A stretch of 58,001 bases of DNA from Akkermansiaceae bacterium. Lineage in GTDB: Bacteria > Verrucomicrobiota > Verrucomicrobiia > Verrucomicrobiales > Akkermansiaceae. The notes beneath the pieces were generated by a model. That model saw only the letters and a program-made list of their open reading frames with translations, was not told the origin of the DNA and did not search any database. Position numbers and translations under genes: made by a program. The stretch is from contig SUVJ01000005.1 in assembly GCA_015062045.1 (NCBI GenBank), positions 1 through 58,001 on the forward strand, in the 5' to 3' direction. Position 1 is the first letter of the stretch, and each line of letters opens with the position of its first letter. Positions 43,396 to 53,021 of the stretch are shown here, one piece after another.

Positions 43396-45621
43396 ATGAG
43401 AACCAAACTTCCATTTGCAGGCAGATGCCTATTTTTGAGTGGCCTGATACTCGGCTTCTCGGCAACTGTTGCTGCAAAGCTCGTCTCGCTGCAAATTACA
43501 GCCCCTGCCGCCGTTGACACGGCATCCGAGAAAAGCAACATCGAGACCGAAATCATACCGGCACAGCGCGGCATCATCTTAGACCGCAACCGAGAGGTGC
43601 TCACCAACAATGAGCTCACGGCAGAGGTACAGATTAACCGCCATGCCATGCGGGAGATTGACCAAGTGACATACGGCTTGGCCTACAATCAGCTGATACA
43701 CTCCGAAAAATGGCAAAAGGAGACAGACCCCGAAAAGCGGGAAAAAATGCTGCGTAACCGCCGTAATGAATTACTGGAAAACGCCAAGGTGAAATACACC
43801 GCAGAAGAGCGAGATGAGATTCACCGCGCCAGCTTGCACGATGCCAAGGCAGCCAAACTGCTGCTCAAGTATGATGAAGAAATCTGCGAGCAATACTTCC
43901 GCGCGCACGATAAACTGGTAGCCGAGCTGCTGGTGCGCTTTACTGCGGCCTCCAAAACCGGCAAGGCCATGACGCAGGAGGAGATTATTGAGAAAATAGG
44001 GCAGTACGAAAAAGAGGCCATCAAAAAAGCGGCAGAGGCCCGCGGGGAGAAGAGCCCCGTGGAGCTCACCCAGCTCATATATCTTATTAAGGACCTTAAC
44101 CCGGAAGATGCCGAGACCCTGCGGGAGATGCTGGCAGCCTCTCGCATTCATGGTGTTATCATACAATCCGGCATGAAGCGCAACTACTTGGTGCCGCACA
44201 TGCTCACCCACATTATGGGCACCGTCAAAAAGGAGACCGGAGCCGGTGAAGGCGGTGTGGAGGGGTTCTTTAACGACCACTTGGCAGGCAACAACGGGCG
44301 CAGAGAGTTCCGCAGAAACGTGCGCGGGCAAATCATACCGCATGCAGATGACCGCTACCAAGCCCCCCGCCACGGGCTCAACCTGCAACTGACGGTAGAC
44401 ATGCGCATACAGTCCATTTGCGAGGAGGAGCTCGACAAAGGCCTGCAAGAGCTCAAATGCCCCGTAGGGTGTATGATTGTGATGGAGGCCGTATCGGGCG
44501 ATGTGCTGGCCATGGTGAACCGCCCCGCCTTCAACCTGAATAACCGAGACATCATTACCCCCACCGGTACTTATAAATACGGTGAGTTTATAGACCGAGA
44601 CGGCAAGGTCAACAACGGAGACTTCAACTACGCCTGCCAAACCAGTTACGAGCCGGGCTCCACCTTCAAACCCGTGGCCGTGCTCACAGCCATAGATAAA
44701 GGTAAAGCCACCATTGGCGGTTATGTCAACAGCACGCCATTCTCATTGGGCGGCAAACTCATATCCGACGGCCGAAGAAGCGGAAGGCTCAGTGGCGGTA
44801 TGACAGTGGGCTGCGCCCTCAAACACTCCTGCAACCCGGCTACGGTAAATATTTTAATGCGTTGCAGCTGGAAAGAATACAACAGCTACCTGGACAAACT
44901 GGGCCTGTTGGATAAAGCACGCATAGACCTGCCCGCTGTAAACCCGGGCTCCACACGCAACAAGAACAGGGAGGCTTGCCCCACCCGAGAAATGGCCAGC
45001 ATGGCCTATGGGTACGCCATCACCGTATCCCCCATGCATATGGCGCAGGTGTACACGGCTATTGCCAATGGCGGCGTAAGAGTCAAACCCCGATTGGTGG
45101 ACTGCATGATTACCCCGGATGGGGATGTGTATGATGAATGCGCCCCCCGCCCCGGCGATAATGAGCGTGTGATGAAACGCAGCACCGGCAACCAAATACT
45201 ACGGGCCTTGTTGAGTGTGACAGACCCCGACCCCAAGGGCGAAAAGGGACGCGGCACCGCCCACACCGCCCATATACCCGGCTTCAAGGTAGGCGGCAAA
45301 ACCGGCACGGCAGAGAAGGTGGTTAACGGCCAATACATCAGCAAGTTCCACGTTGCCTCTTTTGCCGGCATTTTCCCGTTGGATGAAAACATCAACTGGG
45401 AGGCAGAAATGGCTAAGCCGAAAAATGAGCGTAAGAAGGTATACGTCGTCTTCACCGTGGTGGATGGTGTAGCCGGCGGTGGCGGCACGGCTGCAGCCCC
45501 CATCTTCAAACGCGTTGCAGAGCGCATCATTCAATTGGAAAACATCAAACCTACAGACCCGGAGGCCTACGCCGCTTATCTGAAAAAGAAGGCAGCCGCC
45601 GAAGAAGAACCCAAGGCATAA
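43396..45621 (+). CDS. ftsI: septal peptidoglycan transpeptidase (penicillin-binding protein 3)
   Basis: 741 residues, about 150 longer than E. coli FtsI. An N-terminal transmembrane helix (about 10-30) is followed by the pedestal region, which includes a long charged helical insertion (about 110-240). The transpeptidase domain has all three motifs: S422 in GSTFK (nucleophile), S478-C-N, and K635-T-G. It cross-links septal peptidoglycan together with FtsW, encoded downstream in the same operon. Confidence 0.94.
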   Translation: MRTKLPFAGRCLFLSGLILGFSATVAAKLVSLQITAPAAVDTASEKSNIETEIIPAQRGIILDRNREVLTNNELTAEVQINRHAMREIDQVTYGLAYNQLIHSEKWQKETDPEKREKMLRNRRNELLENAKVKYTAEERDEIHRASLHDAKAAKLLLKYDEEICEQYFRAHDKLVAELLVRFTAASKTGKAMTQEEIIEKIGQYEKEAIKKAAEARGEKSPVELTQLIYLIKDLNPEDAETLREMLAASRIHGVIIQSGMKRNYLVPHMLTHIMGTVKKETGAGEGGVEGFFNDHLAGNNGRREFRRNVRGQIIPHADDRYQAPRHGLNLQLTVDMRIQSICEEELDKGLQELKCPVGCMIVMEAVSGDVLAMVNRPAFNLNNRDIITPTGTYKYGEFIDRDGKVNNGDFNYACQTSYEPGSTFKPVAVLTAIDKGKATIGGYVNSTPFSLGGKLISDGRRSGRLSGGMTVGCALKHSCNPATVNILMRCSWKEYNSYLDKLGLLDKARIDLPAVNPGSTRNKNREACPTREMASMAYGYAITVSPMHMAQVYTAIANGGVRVKPRLVDCMITPDGDVYDECAPRPGDNERVMKRSTGNQILRALLSVTDPDPKGEKGRGTAHTAHIPGFKVGGKTGTAEKVVNGQYISKFHVASFAGIFPLDENINWEAEMAKPKNERKKVYVVFTVVDGVAGGGGTAAAPIFKRVAERIIQLENIKPTDPEAYAAYLKKKAAAEEEPKA

Positions 45622-45643
45622 ACACCTCAACCTCGCACATACA

Positions 45644-47173
45644 ATGAAAAACAGCAAAAAGATTTTCTCCGTACTCAACGGGGCAACCGTAACGGGGGCT
45701 CTCAAAAAGCCGCTGAGCTTGCTTACGGACGACAGCCGCCGTGTCATACCGGGCAGCTGTTACATTGCCGTAAAAGGCACACAATTTGACGGGCACACAG
45801 CCATTGCCGGGGCAATAGAGGCAGGAGCCGTTGCCATTGTAGCAGAGACCCCCTGCACCGAGCAGGCTCAACAAGCCGGCGTATGCTGGGTACAGGTGGC
45901 AGACACGCGGGTGGCAGACGGACTGCTGATGAGTGCCTGGCACGGCATGCCCTGCCGAGACCTGGTAACACTGGGTGTAACCGGCACCAACGGTAAAACC
46001 ACCATCAGTTACCTCACCAACGCCATCTTCAGGGCCGTGTGGCACAAGGCCGGGCTTATCGGCACCATTTTGTATGATGACGGGGCACACCGCACGCCCT
46101 CTCACAACACCACCCCCGGTTGTGCAGAGCTGCAAAGCATGCTGGCAGATATGGTCAACAACGGCTGCCGCGCCGTGGCCATGGAGGTATCCTCTCATGC
46201 GCTGCACCAGCACCGCACCACGGGCACGGAGTTTCGGGTGGGTATCTTTACCAACCTCACACAAGACCATTTGGACTACCACGGCACCATGGAGGCGTAT
46301 TACGAGGCCAAGAAACAGCTCTTCACCCGCATGGCTGCCAATAAAGAGGTGAAAGGCACCGCCGTTATCAATGTGGATGACGAGTACGGCCGCCGCTTGG
46401 CAGAGGAGCTGCGCCCCATCATGAAGGTGCGCACTTTCGGCACCGCCAAAGACGCAGACTTCCGTGCAGAGCCCAAAATCGTATCCCTGAAAGGCAGCCA
46501 GTATGAGCTGGTATATAACAACAAGAGCTACTTGGTGCGCACGCCGCTCATCGGCGAGTTCAACCTCTCTAACAGCTTGGCAGCCTTGGCCGGTGCCGTG
46601 GCAGCCGGGGTTAATATACGAGACGCCATCAGCGCCTTGGCTCAGTCCCCGCAAGTACCCGGCCGCATGGAGCTGGTGAGCAGCGTAAACAACGTGCAGT
46701 GCTTTGTGGACTATGCCCACACCCCGGATGCCGTGGAGAACGTATGCCGCACCATGAAACAGCTGTGCCGCCAAGGCCGCGTGTTCACCGTGTTCGGCTG
46801 CGGTGGCGACAGAGACCGCACCAAGCGCCCCCTTATGGGTGAGGCTGCCGCCCGTTACAGCGATGTATGCATTGTAACCAGCGACAACCCGCGCTCCGAA
46901 AACCCCGAGGCTATCATTGATGAGATTATGCCCGGAATCCCCAAGGAGAAGCAGCACCGCATTACCGACCGCGAGGAGGCTATTCGCGCCGCCCTGCAAT
47001 TGGCTCGCCCGGGGGACTGCATCCTCATTGCCGGTAAGGGGCATGAGAATTACCAAATCTTTGCGGATGAGACCATCACCTTCTCAGACTCTGCCGTAGT
47101 AAGCAAATACTACGAGGAGCTCAACCCCGAGGGGCGCAGCGTGCCCTCCCGCAAGCCCGAGGGCAAAAAATAA
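45644..47173 (+). CDS. murE: UDP-MurNAc-tripeptide synthetase (meso-DAP adding)
   Basis: 509 residues. Mur ligase domains in order: UDP-substrate domain, central ATPase with GTNGKTTISYL (about 112-122) and C-terminal domain. The DNPR motif at 414-417 (TSDNPRSENP) indicates meso-diaminopimelate as the added amino acid. It acts in the cytoplasm on UDP-MurNAc-Ala-Glu. 22 nt after ftsI. Confidence 0.95.
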   Translation: MKNSKKIFSVLNGATVTGALKKPLSLLTDDSRRVIPGSCYIAVKGTQFDGHTAIAGAIEAGAVAIVAETPCTEQAQQAGVCWVQVADTRVADGLLMSAWHGMPCRDLVTLGVTGTNGKTTISYLTNAIFRAVWHKAGLIGTILYDDGAHRTPSHNTTPGCAELQSMLADMVNNGCRAVAMEVSSHALHQHRTTGTEFRVGIFTNLTQDHLDYHGTMEAYYEAKKQLFTRMAANKEVKGTAVINVDDEYGRRLAEELRPIMKVRTFGTAKDADFRAEPKIVSLKGSQYELVYNNKSYLVRTPLIGEFNLSNSLAALAGAVAAGVNIRDAISALAQSPQVPGRMELVSSVNNVQCFVDYAHTPDAVENVCRTMKQLCRQGRVFTVFGCGGDRDRTKRPLMGEAAARYSDVCIVTSDNPRSENPEAIIDEIMPGIPKEKQHRITDREEAIRAALQLARPGDCILIAGKGHENYQIFADETITFSDSAVVSKYYEELNPEGRSVPSRKPEGKK

Positions 47174-47186
47174 CCACCTCAAAACC

Positions 47187-48569
47187 ATGAAACGCATCTT
47201 ACCGGAGGATTTAACAAGAGCAACGGGCGGCAAAATGACCTGCTGCGGCGGGCGAGACATTACCGATGGCCTCACCACCGACAGCCGCGCCGTTACCCCG
47301 GGTTGTATCTTCTTAGCCCTGTGCGGGGAGCGTTTCGACGGAAACAACTATGCGGCAGAGGCATCTCAAACGGCAGCAGCCGTAGTTATCAGCCGCAGGG
47401 TAGGCCAATATGCGCCGGATTGCACCATCATTGAGGTGGATGACACCTTGGAGGCACTGCAAAAACTGGCCTCTTACTGGCGAGAGGAGCTGGAGCCCCT
47501 GCATGTGGTGGGGCTCACGGGCTCCAGCGGCAAAACCAGCACCAAAGATATGTGCCTGGCCGTGCTCTCCCGCAAGTACAACACCATTGCCACCAAAGGC
47601 AACCTCAATAACCACATTGGCACACCGCTGAGCATTCTTGCCGCAGAAAAAGGGACAGAGGCCGCCATTTGGGAGATGGGCATGAACCACGCCGGTGAGC
47701 TCGCCCCGCTCTGCCGCATGACCCGCCCGCATATCGGCATTATCACCACCATCGGCTCTGCCCACATGGAGTACCTGGGCAGCCGGCAGGCTATTGCCGA
47801 GGAGAAATGCACCGTAGCCCGCGCCCTGCCTGCGGATGGCTACATGATATACCCGGCAACGGATGACTTTGCGGACACCATAGCGGCATCCACCCAAGCT
47901 ACCCCCCTGCCCGTGGGCGGGTGCAACAGTGCCGTGCGTGCGCTCAACGTGCGCTCCACCGCAGCCGGCAGCAGCTACGATTTATGCATAGACGGCTTGG
48001 GCACCACCCGCATTGAGCTGCCCATACCGGGGGCTCACATGGTGAGCAACAGCTTGTTGGCCGCTGCCGCCGGGTGGAAACTGGGGTGCAGCTTAGAGCA
48101 AATTGCCGAGGGGCTCTCCATGGCCTCCCTCACCCGTGGGCGTTTAGCCTGCAAAGAGGTAGACGGCTACACCGTGGTGGATGACACCTACAACGCCAAC
48201 CCCGAAAGCATGAAGGCGGCGTTAGATACCGTGGCCTCCCTGCGCGGCCCCAAACGCCACTTTGCCGTGCTGGGTAAAATGGGCGAGCTGGGGCAAGGCG
48301 GCATTGCCGCACATGAGGAAATAGGCCTTTGCGCTGCTGCGCTCAACTACGCAGCCGTCATCGTAGTGGGTGATGAATGCGCAGAAACCCTGGCCCTGTG
48401 CAACGGTGCGGCAGACAGAATACCCGCCCTATTAGTCAACACCCCCGCAGAGGCCGCCGCCGCGCTGAAACAAATGATACAGCCCGGGGATGCCATCCTC
48501 TTCAAAGGCTCACGCTCCGCCGGCATGGAGCACACCATGTACGAACTTTTCCCCACCCTCAAACCGTAA
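47187..48569 (+). CDS. murF: UDP-MurNAc-tripeptide--D-Ala-D-Ala ligase
   Basis: 460 residues. The ATP-binding loop is GSSGKTSTKDM, followed by NLNNHIGTPLS and the Mur-ligase MGMNHAGELAPL segment; DDTYNANPESM lies in the C-terminal domain. It adds D-Ala-D-Ala to complete the cytoplasmic pentapeptide precursor. 13 nt after murE. Confidence 0.95.
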   Translation: MKRILPEDLTRATGGKMTCCGGRDITDGLTTDSRAVTPGCIFLALCGERFDGNNYAAEASQTAAAVVISRRVGQYAPDCTIIEVDDTLEALQKLASYWREELEPLHVVGLTGSSGKTSTKDMCLAVLSRKYNTIATKGNLNNHIGTPLSILAAEKGTEAAIWEMGMNHAGELAPLCRMTRPHIGIITTIGSAHMEYLGSRQAIAEEKCTVARALPADGYMIYPATDDFADTIAASTQATPLPVGGCNSAVRALNVRSTAAGSSYDLCIDGLGTTRIELPIPGAHMVSNSLLAAAAGWKLGCSLEQIAEGLSMASLTRGRLACKEVDGYTVVDDTYNANPESMKAALDTVASLRGPKRHFAVLGKMGELGQGGIAAHEEIGLCAAALNYAAVIVVGDECAETLALCNGAADRIPALLVNTPAEAAAALKQMIQPGDAILFKGSRSAGMEHTMYELFPTLKP

Positions 48570-48578
48570 CTCCATATT

Positions 48579-49652
48579 ATGCTTCAACTCATCGAACCAA
48601 ACAGCGTGTATCTAATCACGGCAATCAATATTCTGCTGCCGGCATTGCTGCCTTTTATTCTCTCCATGTTCATTGGCCCGCGCTTAATTGCCGTGTTGCG
48701 CGCCATGAAAGCCGGGCAACCCATCCGCGAGGCGAGCAAGGGCGTGCTTGCCCCCGAGCACAGCAGCAAAGTAGGCACCCCCACCATGGGCGGGCTCATG
48801 ATTATAAGCCTGATTCTGCTGAGCATACTGCTGTTTGCGGATTTGACGGACCCGCGCATACACTGCATTCTGCTGGTAACATGCGTTACCGCTTTTCTCG
48901 GTTTTTTGGATGACTATGCCAAAATCACCAAGAAAAGCACAGACGGCGTGAGCGGCAAGTTTAAAATTACTCTTCAATTCATAGCAGCATTGGCCTGCGG
49001 GTGCTACCTGTATGATGCCATGCCGACTCTCTGCAACCTCTACATTCCCTTCTACGGGTTTCTGGATATCGGCCCGTTCTTCATCCCGCTCTCCCTTTTG
49101 GTTATCATCGGCGCCTCCAACGCCGTCAACCTTACGGACGGGTTGGATGGTTTGGCCTCCGGCTGCATGATTATAGTGGCCCTCACGTTTGTCACGATAT
49201 TGCCCATAACCTTTACCCCGGTGATGCTGGCCGTGGCCTCCGCCTGTGCGGGTTTCCTGTGGTTCAACTGCTACCCGGCACGCGTATTCATGGGCGACAC
49301 GGGCTCCCTGGCCTTGGGTGGTTTGCTGGGCACCGTAGCCGTATGCAGTGCCACGCCGTTTCTACTGGTAATCATCGGCGGTGTTTTCGTGGCAGAGGCC
49401 TGCTCTGTAATGATTCAGGTATTCTGGTTCAAGTACACCCGCAAAAAATACGGTGAGGGTCGGCGCTTCTTCCTGATGGCCCCCATACACCACCACTTCG
49501 AGAAAAAGGGGTGGAGCGAAACCCAGGTCTGCATACGTTTCTGGCTCATCACGCTCTTGCTTTCTTTGCTGGGATATGCTATCTTCATTGCAGACACCAT
49601 CTCTCTGCTCTTTGCAGATGTAGTGACTCATGTAACAAACGCAATGCATTAA
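48579..49652 (+). CDS. mraY: phospho-MurNAc-pentapeptide translocase
   Basis: 357 residues with about ten transmembrane helices. MraY signatures: VGTPTMGG, FLDDYAKI (acidic pair), NLTDGLDGLA, and FFLMAPIHHHFEKKGW with the His cluster. It transfers phospho-MurNAc-pentapeptide to undecaprenyl phosphate to form lipid I at the inner membrane. 9 nt after murF. Confidence 0.96.
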   Translation: MLQLIEPNSVYLITAINILLPALLPFILSMFIGPRLIAVLRAMKAGQPIREASKGVLAPEHSSKVGTPTMGGLMIISLILLSILLFADLTDPRIHCILLVTCVTAFLGFLDDYAKITKKSTDGVSGKFKITLQFIAALACGCYLYDAMPTLCNLYIPFYGFLDIGPFFIPLSLLVIIGASNAVNLTDGLDGLASGCMIIVALTFVTILPITFTPVMLAVASACAGFLWFNCYPARVFMGDTGSLALGGLLGTVAVCSATPFLLVIIGGVFVAEACSVMIQVFWFKYTRKKYGEGRRFFLMAPIHHHFEKKGWSETQVCIRFWLITLLLSLLGYAIFIADTISLLFADVVTHVTNAMH

Positions 49653-49658
49653 TTCACC

Positions 49659-50969
49659 ATGAATCTTAACGGTAAAAAAGTTGCAGTATTAGGGTGCGGC
49701 CGCAGCGGAGTATCCGCAGCACGCTTGGCACTGGCCAAGGGTGCCGCAGAGGTGTGCATTTTTGACTCCTCTCCCCATGCCTCTTGCGCAGACAGCACAC
49801 TTAAGTTTGTGCCCGGCGCCACAGAGGCAGATGCCCGCGACTTTGCCGCAGAGCTGGTGGTGCTCTCCCCCGGCATTGAGGCGGATATACCGTGGACCCT
49901 GGCTTTTACCGCCGCAGGGGCTCCCATCATCGGTGAAATTGAGCTGGGGTACCAATACTTCAAAGGCCGCATTATTGCCATTACCGGCACCAACGGTAAA
50001 ACCACAACCACGGCCCTCATAGAGCATGTTTTATTGCAAGCCGGCAAAACTGCCAAGGCTTGCGGCAACTACGGCTACCCGTTCTGCGATGTGGTGATGG
50101 AGCCCGAGCAACCGGAGTTTGCCGTGCTGGAGGTCTCCTCCTTCCAAATGGAAACCATCCACTCCTTCCGCCCCGAGGTTGCCATTTGGCTCAACTTTGC
50201 CCCGGACCACATGGACCGCTACACCAAGGTGGAGGATTATTACAACGCCAAGCTGCGCATTTTTGAGAACATGACACCGGACCAACTGGCCATTGTGCGC
50301 GTGGGCGAAAACCTGCCGGAGCTTAAACCGCAGGTGCAGGAGTTCTCTGCCGTTGTGGGCTCCGGCCGCTTGTATTACCAACAAAATTACATTATGGAGG
50401 CCGGCCGCCCCCTCATGGGCTTGCGTGGCACGGCTATGGAGCAAGCGCATAATGCAGAGAACTCCATGGCTGCCATTTTAGCCTGCCGTGCCGTGGGGGT
50501 AACGGATGCCGAGATTGAGCAGGGAATCCGCACCTTCTGCCCGCCCGGGCACCGCTGTGAAACCGTGGCAGAGATGGATGGCGTGCTGTGGCTCAATGAC
50601 TCCAAGAGCACCAACCTGCACTCCACAGAGGCCGCCGTGCGCTCCCAAACCCGCCCCATCATTCTACTGGCAGGCGGCAAAGACAAAGGGCTGGACTACA
50701 CCGCCATTAACCCCATGCTGGAGATTAAGGCGCGCTGCTGCATTGTGTTCGGTCAAATTGCCGACCAGTTGGAGGCAACCTTCTCCCCCGTTTGCAAAAC
50801 CATTAAGGTAGAAACGGTAGAGCAAGCCGTGGCAACCGCAGCCAAAGAGGCACAACGCGGGGATGTGGTATTGTTCTCCCCGGGTACATCTTCGTTCGAT
50901 CAATTCACCGGCTACGTGCAGCGCGGGCAGTGTTTCCGCAACGCCGTACTCAAAACACTTAACCTCTGA
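49659..50969 (+). CDS. murD: UDP-MurNAc-L-Ala--D-Glu ligase
   Basis: 436 residues. An N-terminal Rossmann-like domain (VAVLGCGRSGVSAA) is followed by the ATP loop GTNGKTTTTALI (about 111-122) and C-terminal domain with LNDSKSTN and GGKDKG. It adds D-Glu to UDP-MurNAc-L-Ala. 6 nt after mraY. Confidence 0.95.
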   Translation: MNLNGKKVAVLGCGRSGVSAARLALAKGAAEVCIFDSSPHASCADSTLKFVPGATEADARDFAAELVVLSPGIEADIPWTLAFTAAGAPIIGEIELGYQYFKGRIIAITGTNGKTTTTALIEHVLLQAGKTAKACGNYGYPFCDVVMEPEQPEFAVLEVSSFQMETIHSFRPEVAIWLNFAPDHMDRYTKVEDYYNAKLRIFENMTPDQLAIVRVGENLPELKPQVQEFSAVVGSGRLYYQQNYIMEAGRPLMGLRGTAMEQAHNAENSMAAILACRAVGVTDAEIEQGIRTFCPPGHRCETVAEMDGVLWLNDSKSTNLHSTEAAVRSQTRPIILLAGGKDKGLDYTAINPMLEIKARCCIVFGQIADQLEATFSPVCKTIKVETVEQAVATAAKEAQRGDVVLFSPGTSSFDQFTGYVQRGQCFRNAVLKTLNL

Positions 50970-50988
50970 TACACTGTAAATTCACCAT

Positions 50989-51849
50989 ATGCGCAATCGT
51001 TCACAATCCACATATCGCTCCTCGGGGCTGGCACGCACCAAAGTCAAGAAGAGCAAGGTAGTAGCCTTGTTCAGCAACATCTTCATGCAACAGCGTAGTG
51101 AAGTGGGCTTGGTGGATGACCGCTGCAACAGCACGTTTATCATCCGCATCATCATCGCCTTGCTGTTATTGCACCTCATTATCATCGGCGGTATTATTCT
51201 GCATGGCAAGGTAGAGGAAACCCGGCCCACGGCAACGGCCACGCTGGTGGCCCCGCCCGCAGTGGCAGAGGTGGTACAACCCACCACCCCGGAGCCCGTG
51301 CCCGGCCCCACGGCCAACCCCGTTACCCACATTACGCAAACCCCGAGCACGGCAGTAGCCGTTGTACCCAATGAGGCAGAGGTAGTGGCCCTGCCCACCG
51401 AAGATCCCCTCCCGGCAGAGGTGGAGCCCACCACCGTGACCACCCCGGCAGAGGTTGCCCACAAAACCGTGCAAATAACCAGCGGCGACAACCTGAGACG
51501 CATTGCAGAGCGCAACAACACCACGGTGGATGCCATTTTGGCCATCAACCCCGAGATTAAGAACCCCAACATGCTGGTTGCCGGGCACAAGATACGCATA
51601 CCCCTGCCCGCAGACTCTCAGGAGGCCAAGGCCTTGGCTGCCACCCGTGAGGCAGAGCGTGTAGAAAAGGAGGGGCTTGATTACACCATCAAATCCGGCG
51701 ATACCCTCAGCAAATTACAACGCAAATTCGGCACAACGGTAGCCGCTATTCAAAAGATCAACCAGATGGGCAACAGCACCAACCTGCGTGTTGGCCAAAA
51801 AATCAAGATTCCTGCTACGGAGAAAGCCAAAAAAGCACTTGGCAAATAA
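50989..51849 (+). CDS. membrane-anchored protein with two LysM domains
   Basis: 286 residues. A basic cytoplasmic N-terminus (about 1-45) is followed by one transmembrane helix (IIRIIIALLLLHLIIIGGI), a Pro/Thr/Val-rich linker (about 70-155) and two LysM domains at about 160-205 (VQITSGDNLRRIAERNN) and 230-280 (YTIKSGDTLSKLQRKFG). The LysM modules should bind periplasmic peptidoglycan glycan. Its place between murD and ftsW suggests a role in division or wall remodelling; this is not a standard dcw gene. Confidence 0.85.
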   Translation: MRNRSQSTYRSSGLARTKVKKSKVVALFSNIFMQQRSEVGLVDDRCNSTFIIRIIIALLLLHLIIIGGIILHGKVEETRPTATATLVAPPAVAEVVQPTTPEPVPGPTANPVTHITQTPSTAVAVVPNEAEVVALPTEDPLPAEVEPTTVTTPAEVAHKTVQITSGDNLRRIAERNNTTVDAILAINPEIKNPNMLVAGHKIRIPLPADSQEAKALAATREAERVEKEGLDYTIKSGDTLSKLQRKFGTTVAAIQKINQMGNSTNLRVGQKIKIPATEKAKKALGK

Positions 51850-51866
51850 TTGAGCAGCCACGCGTA

Positions 51867-53021
51867 ATGTCCACCCGCCTGAGCATCATCTGTATCTGGT
51901 TTTGTTTCATAACGTTGCTCATTATCGGCATCGTTATGGTGGCCAGCACACATACGGATGCCGTGGTGGGCTCGGGCATGTTCTCTGAGCTCACCAAACA
52001 GAGCGGGTTTGCCGTTGTGGGCATTGCCATAGCATGTGCCATCAGCGCCGTGGACTACCACGTGCTGCGCAGGTGGAACATTTGGCTGTGGGTTATTTGC
52101 GTGTTCTTGCTGGCATGCTGCTTTTTGCCCGTCATCGGCAAGGCTGTAAATGGTGAAAACCGCTGGCTGAACCTGGGTGTATTCACCTTTCAGCCCAGTG
52201 AAATGGCCAAATGCGTGCTCATGATTACCCTGGCGCATTGGTACACCACACACCGTGAAGAGGCCGGGAGATTTTGGCGGGGGTTTGTGTGGCCGGGGGC
52301 CATCATTGCAGTGCCGCTGCTTTTGATACTGGTGGAAAAAGACATGGGTACAGCTGCCGCCCTGGCGGTATCTTGCCTTTGTGTCATGTTTGTGGCGGGG
52401 GTTCGCTTTTGGGTATTGGCACTATCCATCATCATTGGATTTTTGTTTTTGTATTGGATGGCCACCGGCACCCCTAACAGAATGGAGCGTATTTACGCTT
52501 GGACCGACCCCGAGACCCATGCCCAGGGTGCAGGCCGCCAGCAATGGATTGCCCATTTAGCCATTATGGAGGGCGGCATAAACGGCGTGGGGCTGGGCAA
52601 CAGTGTACACAAATACGGCAGCCTGCCCTTTGCTCATACAGACTTTATTTACGCCATTGTGGGCGAGGAGTGGGGCTTTATAGGCTCTGCCCTGGTGCTC
52701 ATGCTCTTTACCCTGATGCCGCTGGCCGGTATTGTGTTGGCCCTGCAGATACGAGACACCTTCGGGCGTTTGCTGGCTGTGGGCTTGGTATGCACCATTT
52801 TCTGGCCGGCTATTCTCAACATGATGGTGGTAACCGCCTTGTTGCCCAACACCGGTTTGCCGCTGCCTTTTATCAGCTATGGCGGCACTAACCTGGTGTT
52901 CACCATCATCTCCATCGGCATTCTTACCAGCATACAACGCCAAACCCCGACCATACGGAAGAGTTATATGCCCCTACGCAGACGAAACGAGAAAGAAAAC
53001 AACCATGCCTCAAGCTCTTAA
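51867..53021 (+). CDS. ftsW: septal peptidoglycan glycosyltransferase FtsW
   Basis: 384 residues with about ten transmembrane helices (SEDS family). Visible signatures: FQPSEMAKC, VEKDMGTA, GLGNSVHKYGSLPFAHTDFI and LPLPFISYGGTNL near the end. It polymerises lipid II at the septum with FtsI. Its 3' end overlaps murG by 17 nt. Confidence 0.94.
   Translation: MSTRLSIICIWFCFITLLIIGIVMVASTHTDAVVGSGMFSELTKQSGFAVVGIAIACAISAVDYHVLRRWNIWLWVICVFLLACCFLPVIGKAVNGENRWLNLGVFTFQPSEMAKCVLMITLAHWYTTHREEAGRFWRGFVWPGAIIAVPLLLILVEKDMGTAAALAVSCLCVMFVAGVRFWVLALSIIIGFLFLYWMATGTPNRMERIYAWTDPETHAQGAGRQQWIAHLAIMEGGINGVGLGNSVHKYGSLPFAHTDFIYAIVGEEWGFIGSALVLMLFTLMPLAGIVLALQIRDTFGRLLAVGLVCTIFWPAILNMMVVTALLPNTGLPLPFISYGGTNLVFTIISIGILTSIQRQTPTIRKSYMPLRRRNEKENNHASSS

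Noticed and set aside
45551..47056. 501-codon minus-strand ORF inside murE
   Set aside because: Antisense shadow of murE with no motifs.
52879..53004. Longer start for murG
   Set aside because: It lies inside ftsW and precedes the true N-terminal GGTGGH motif by far too much.
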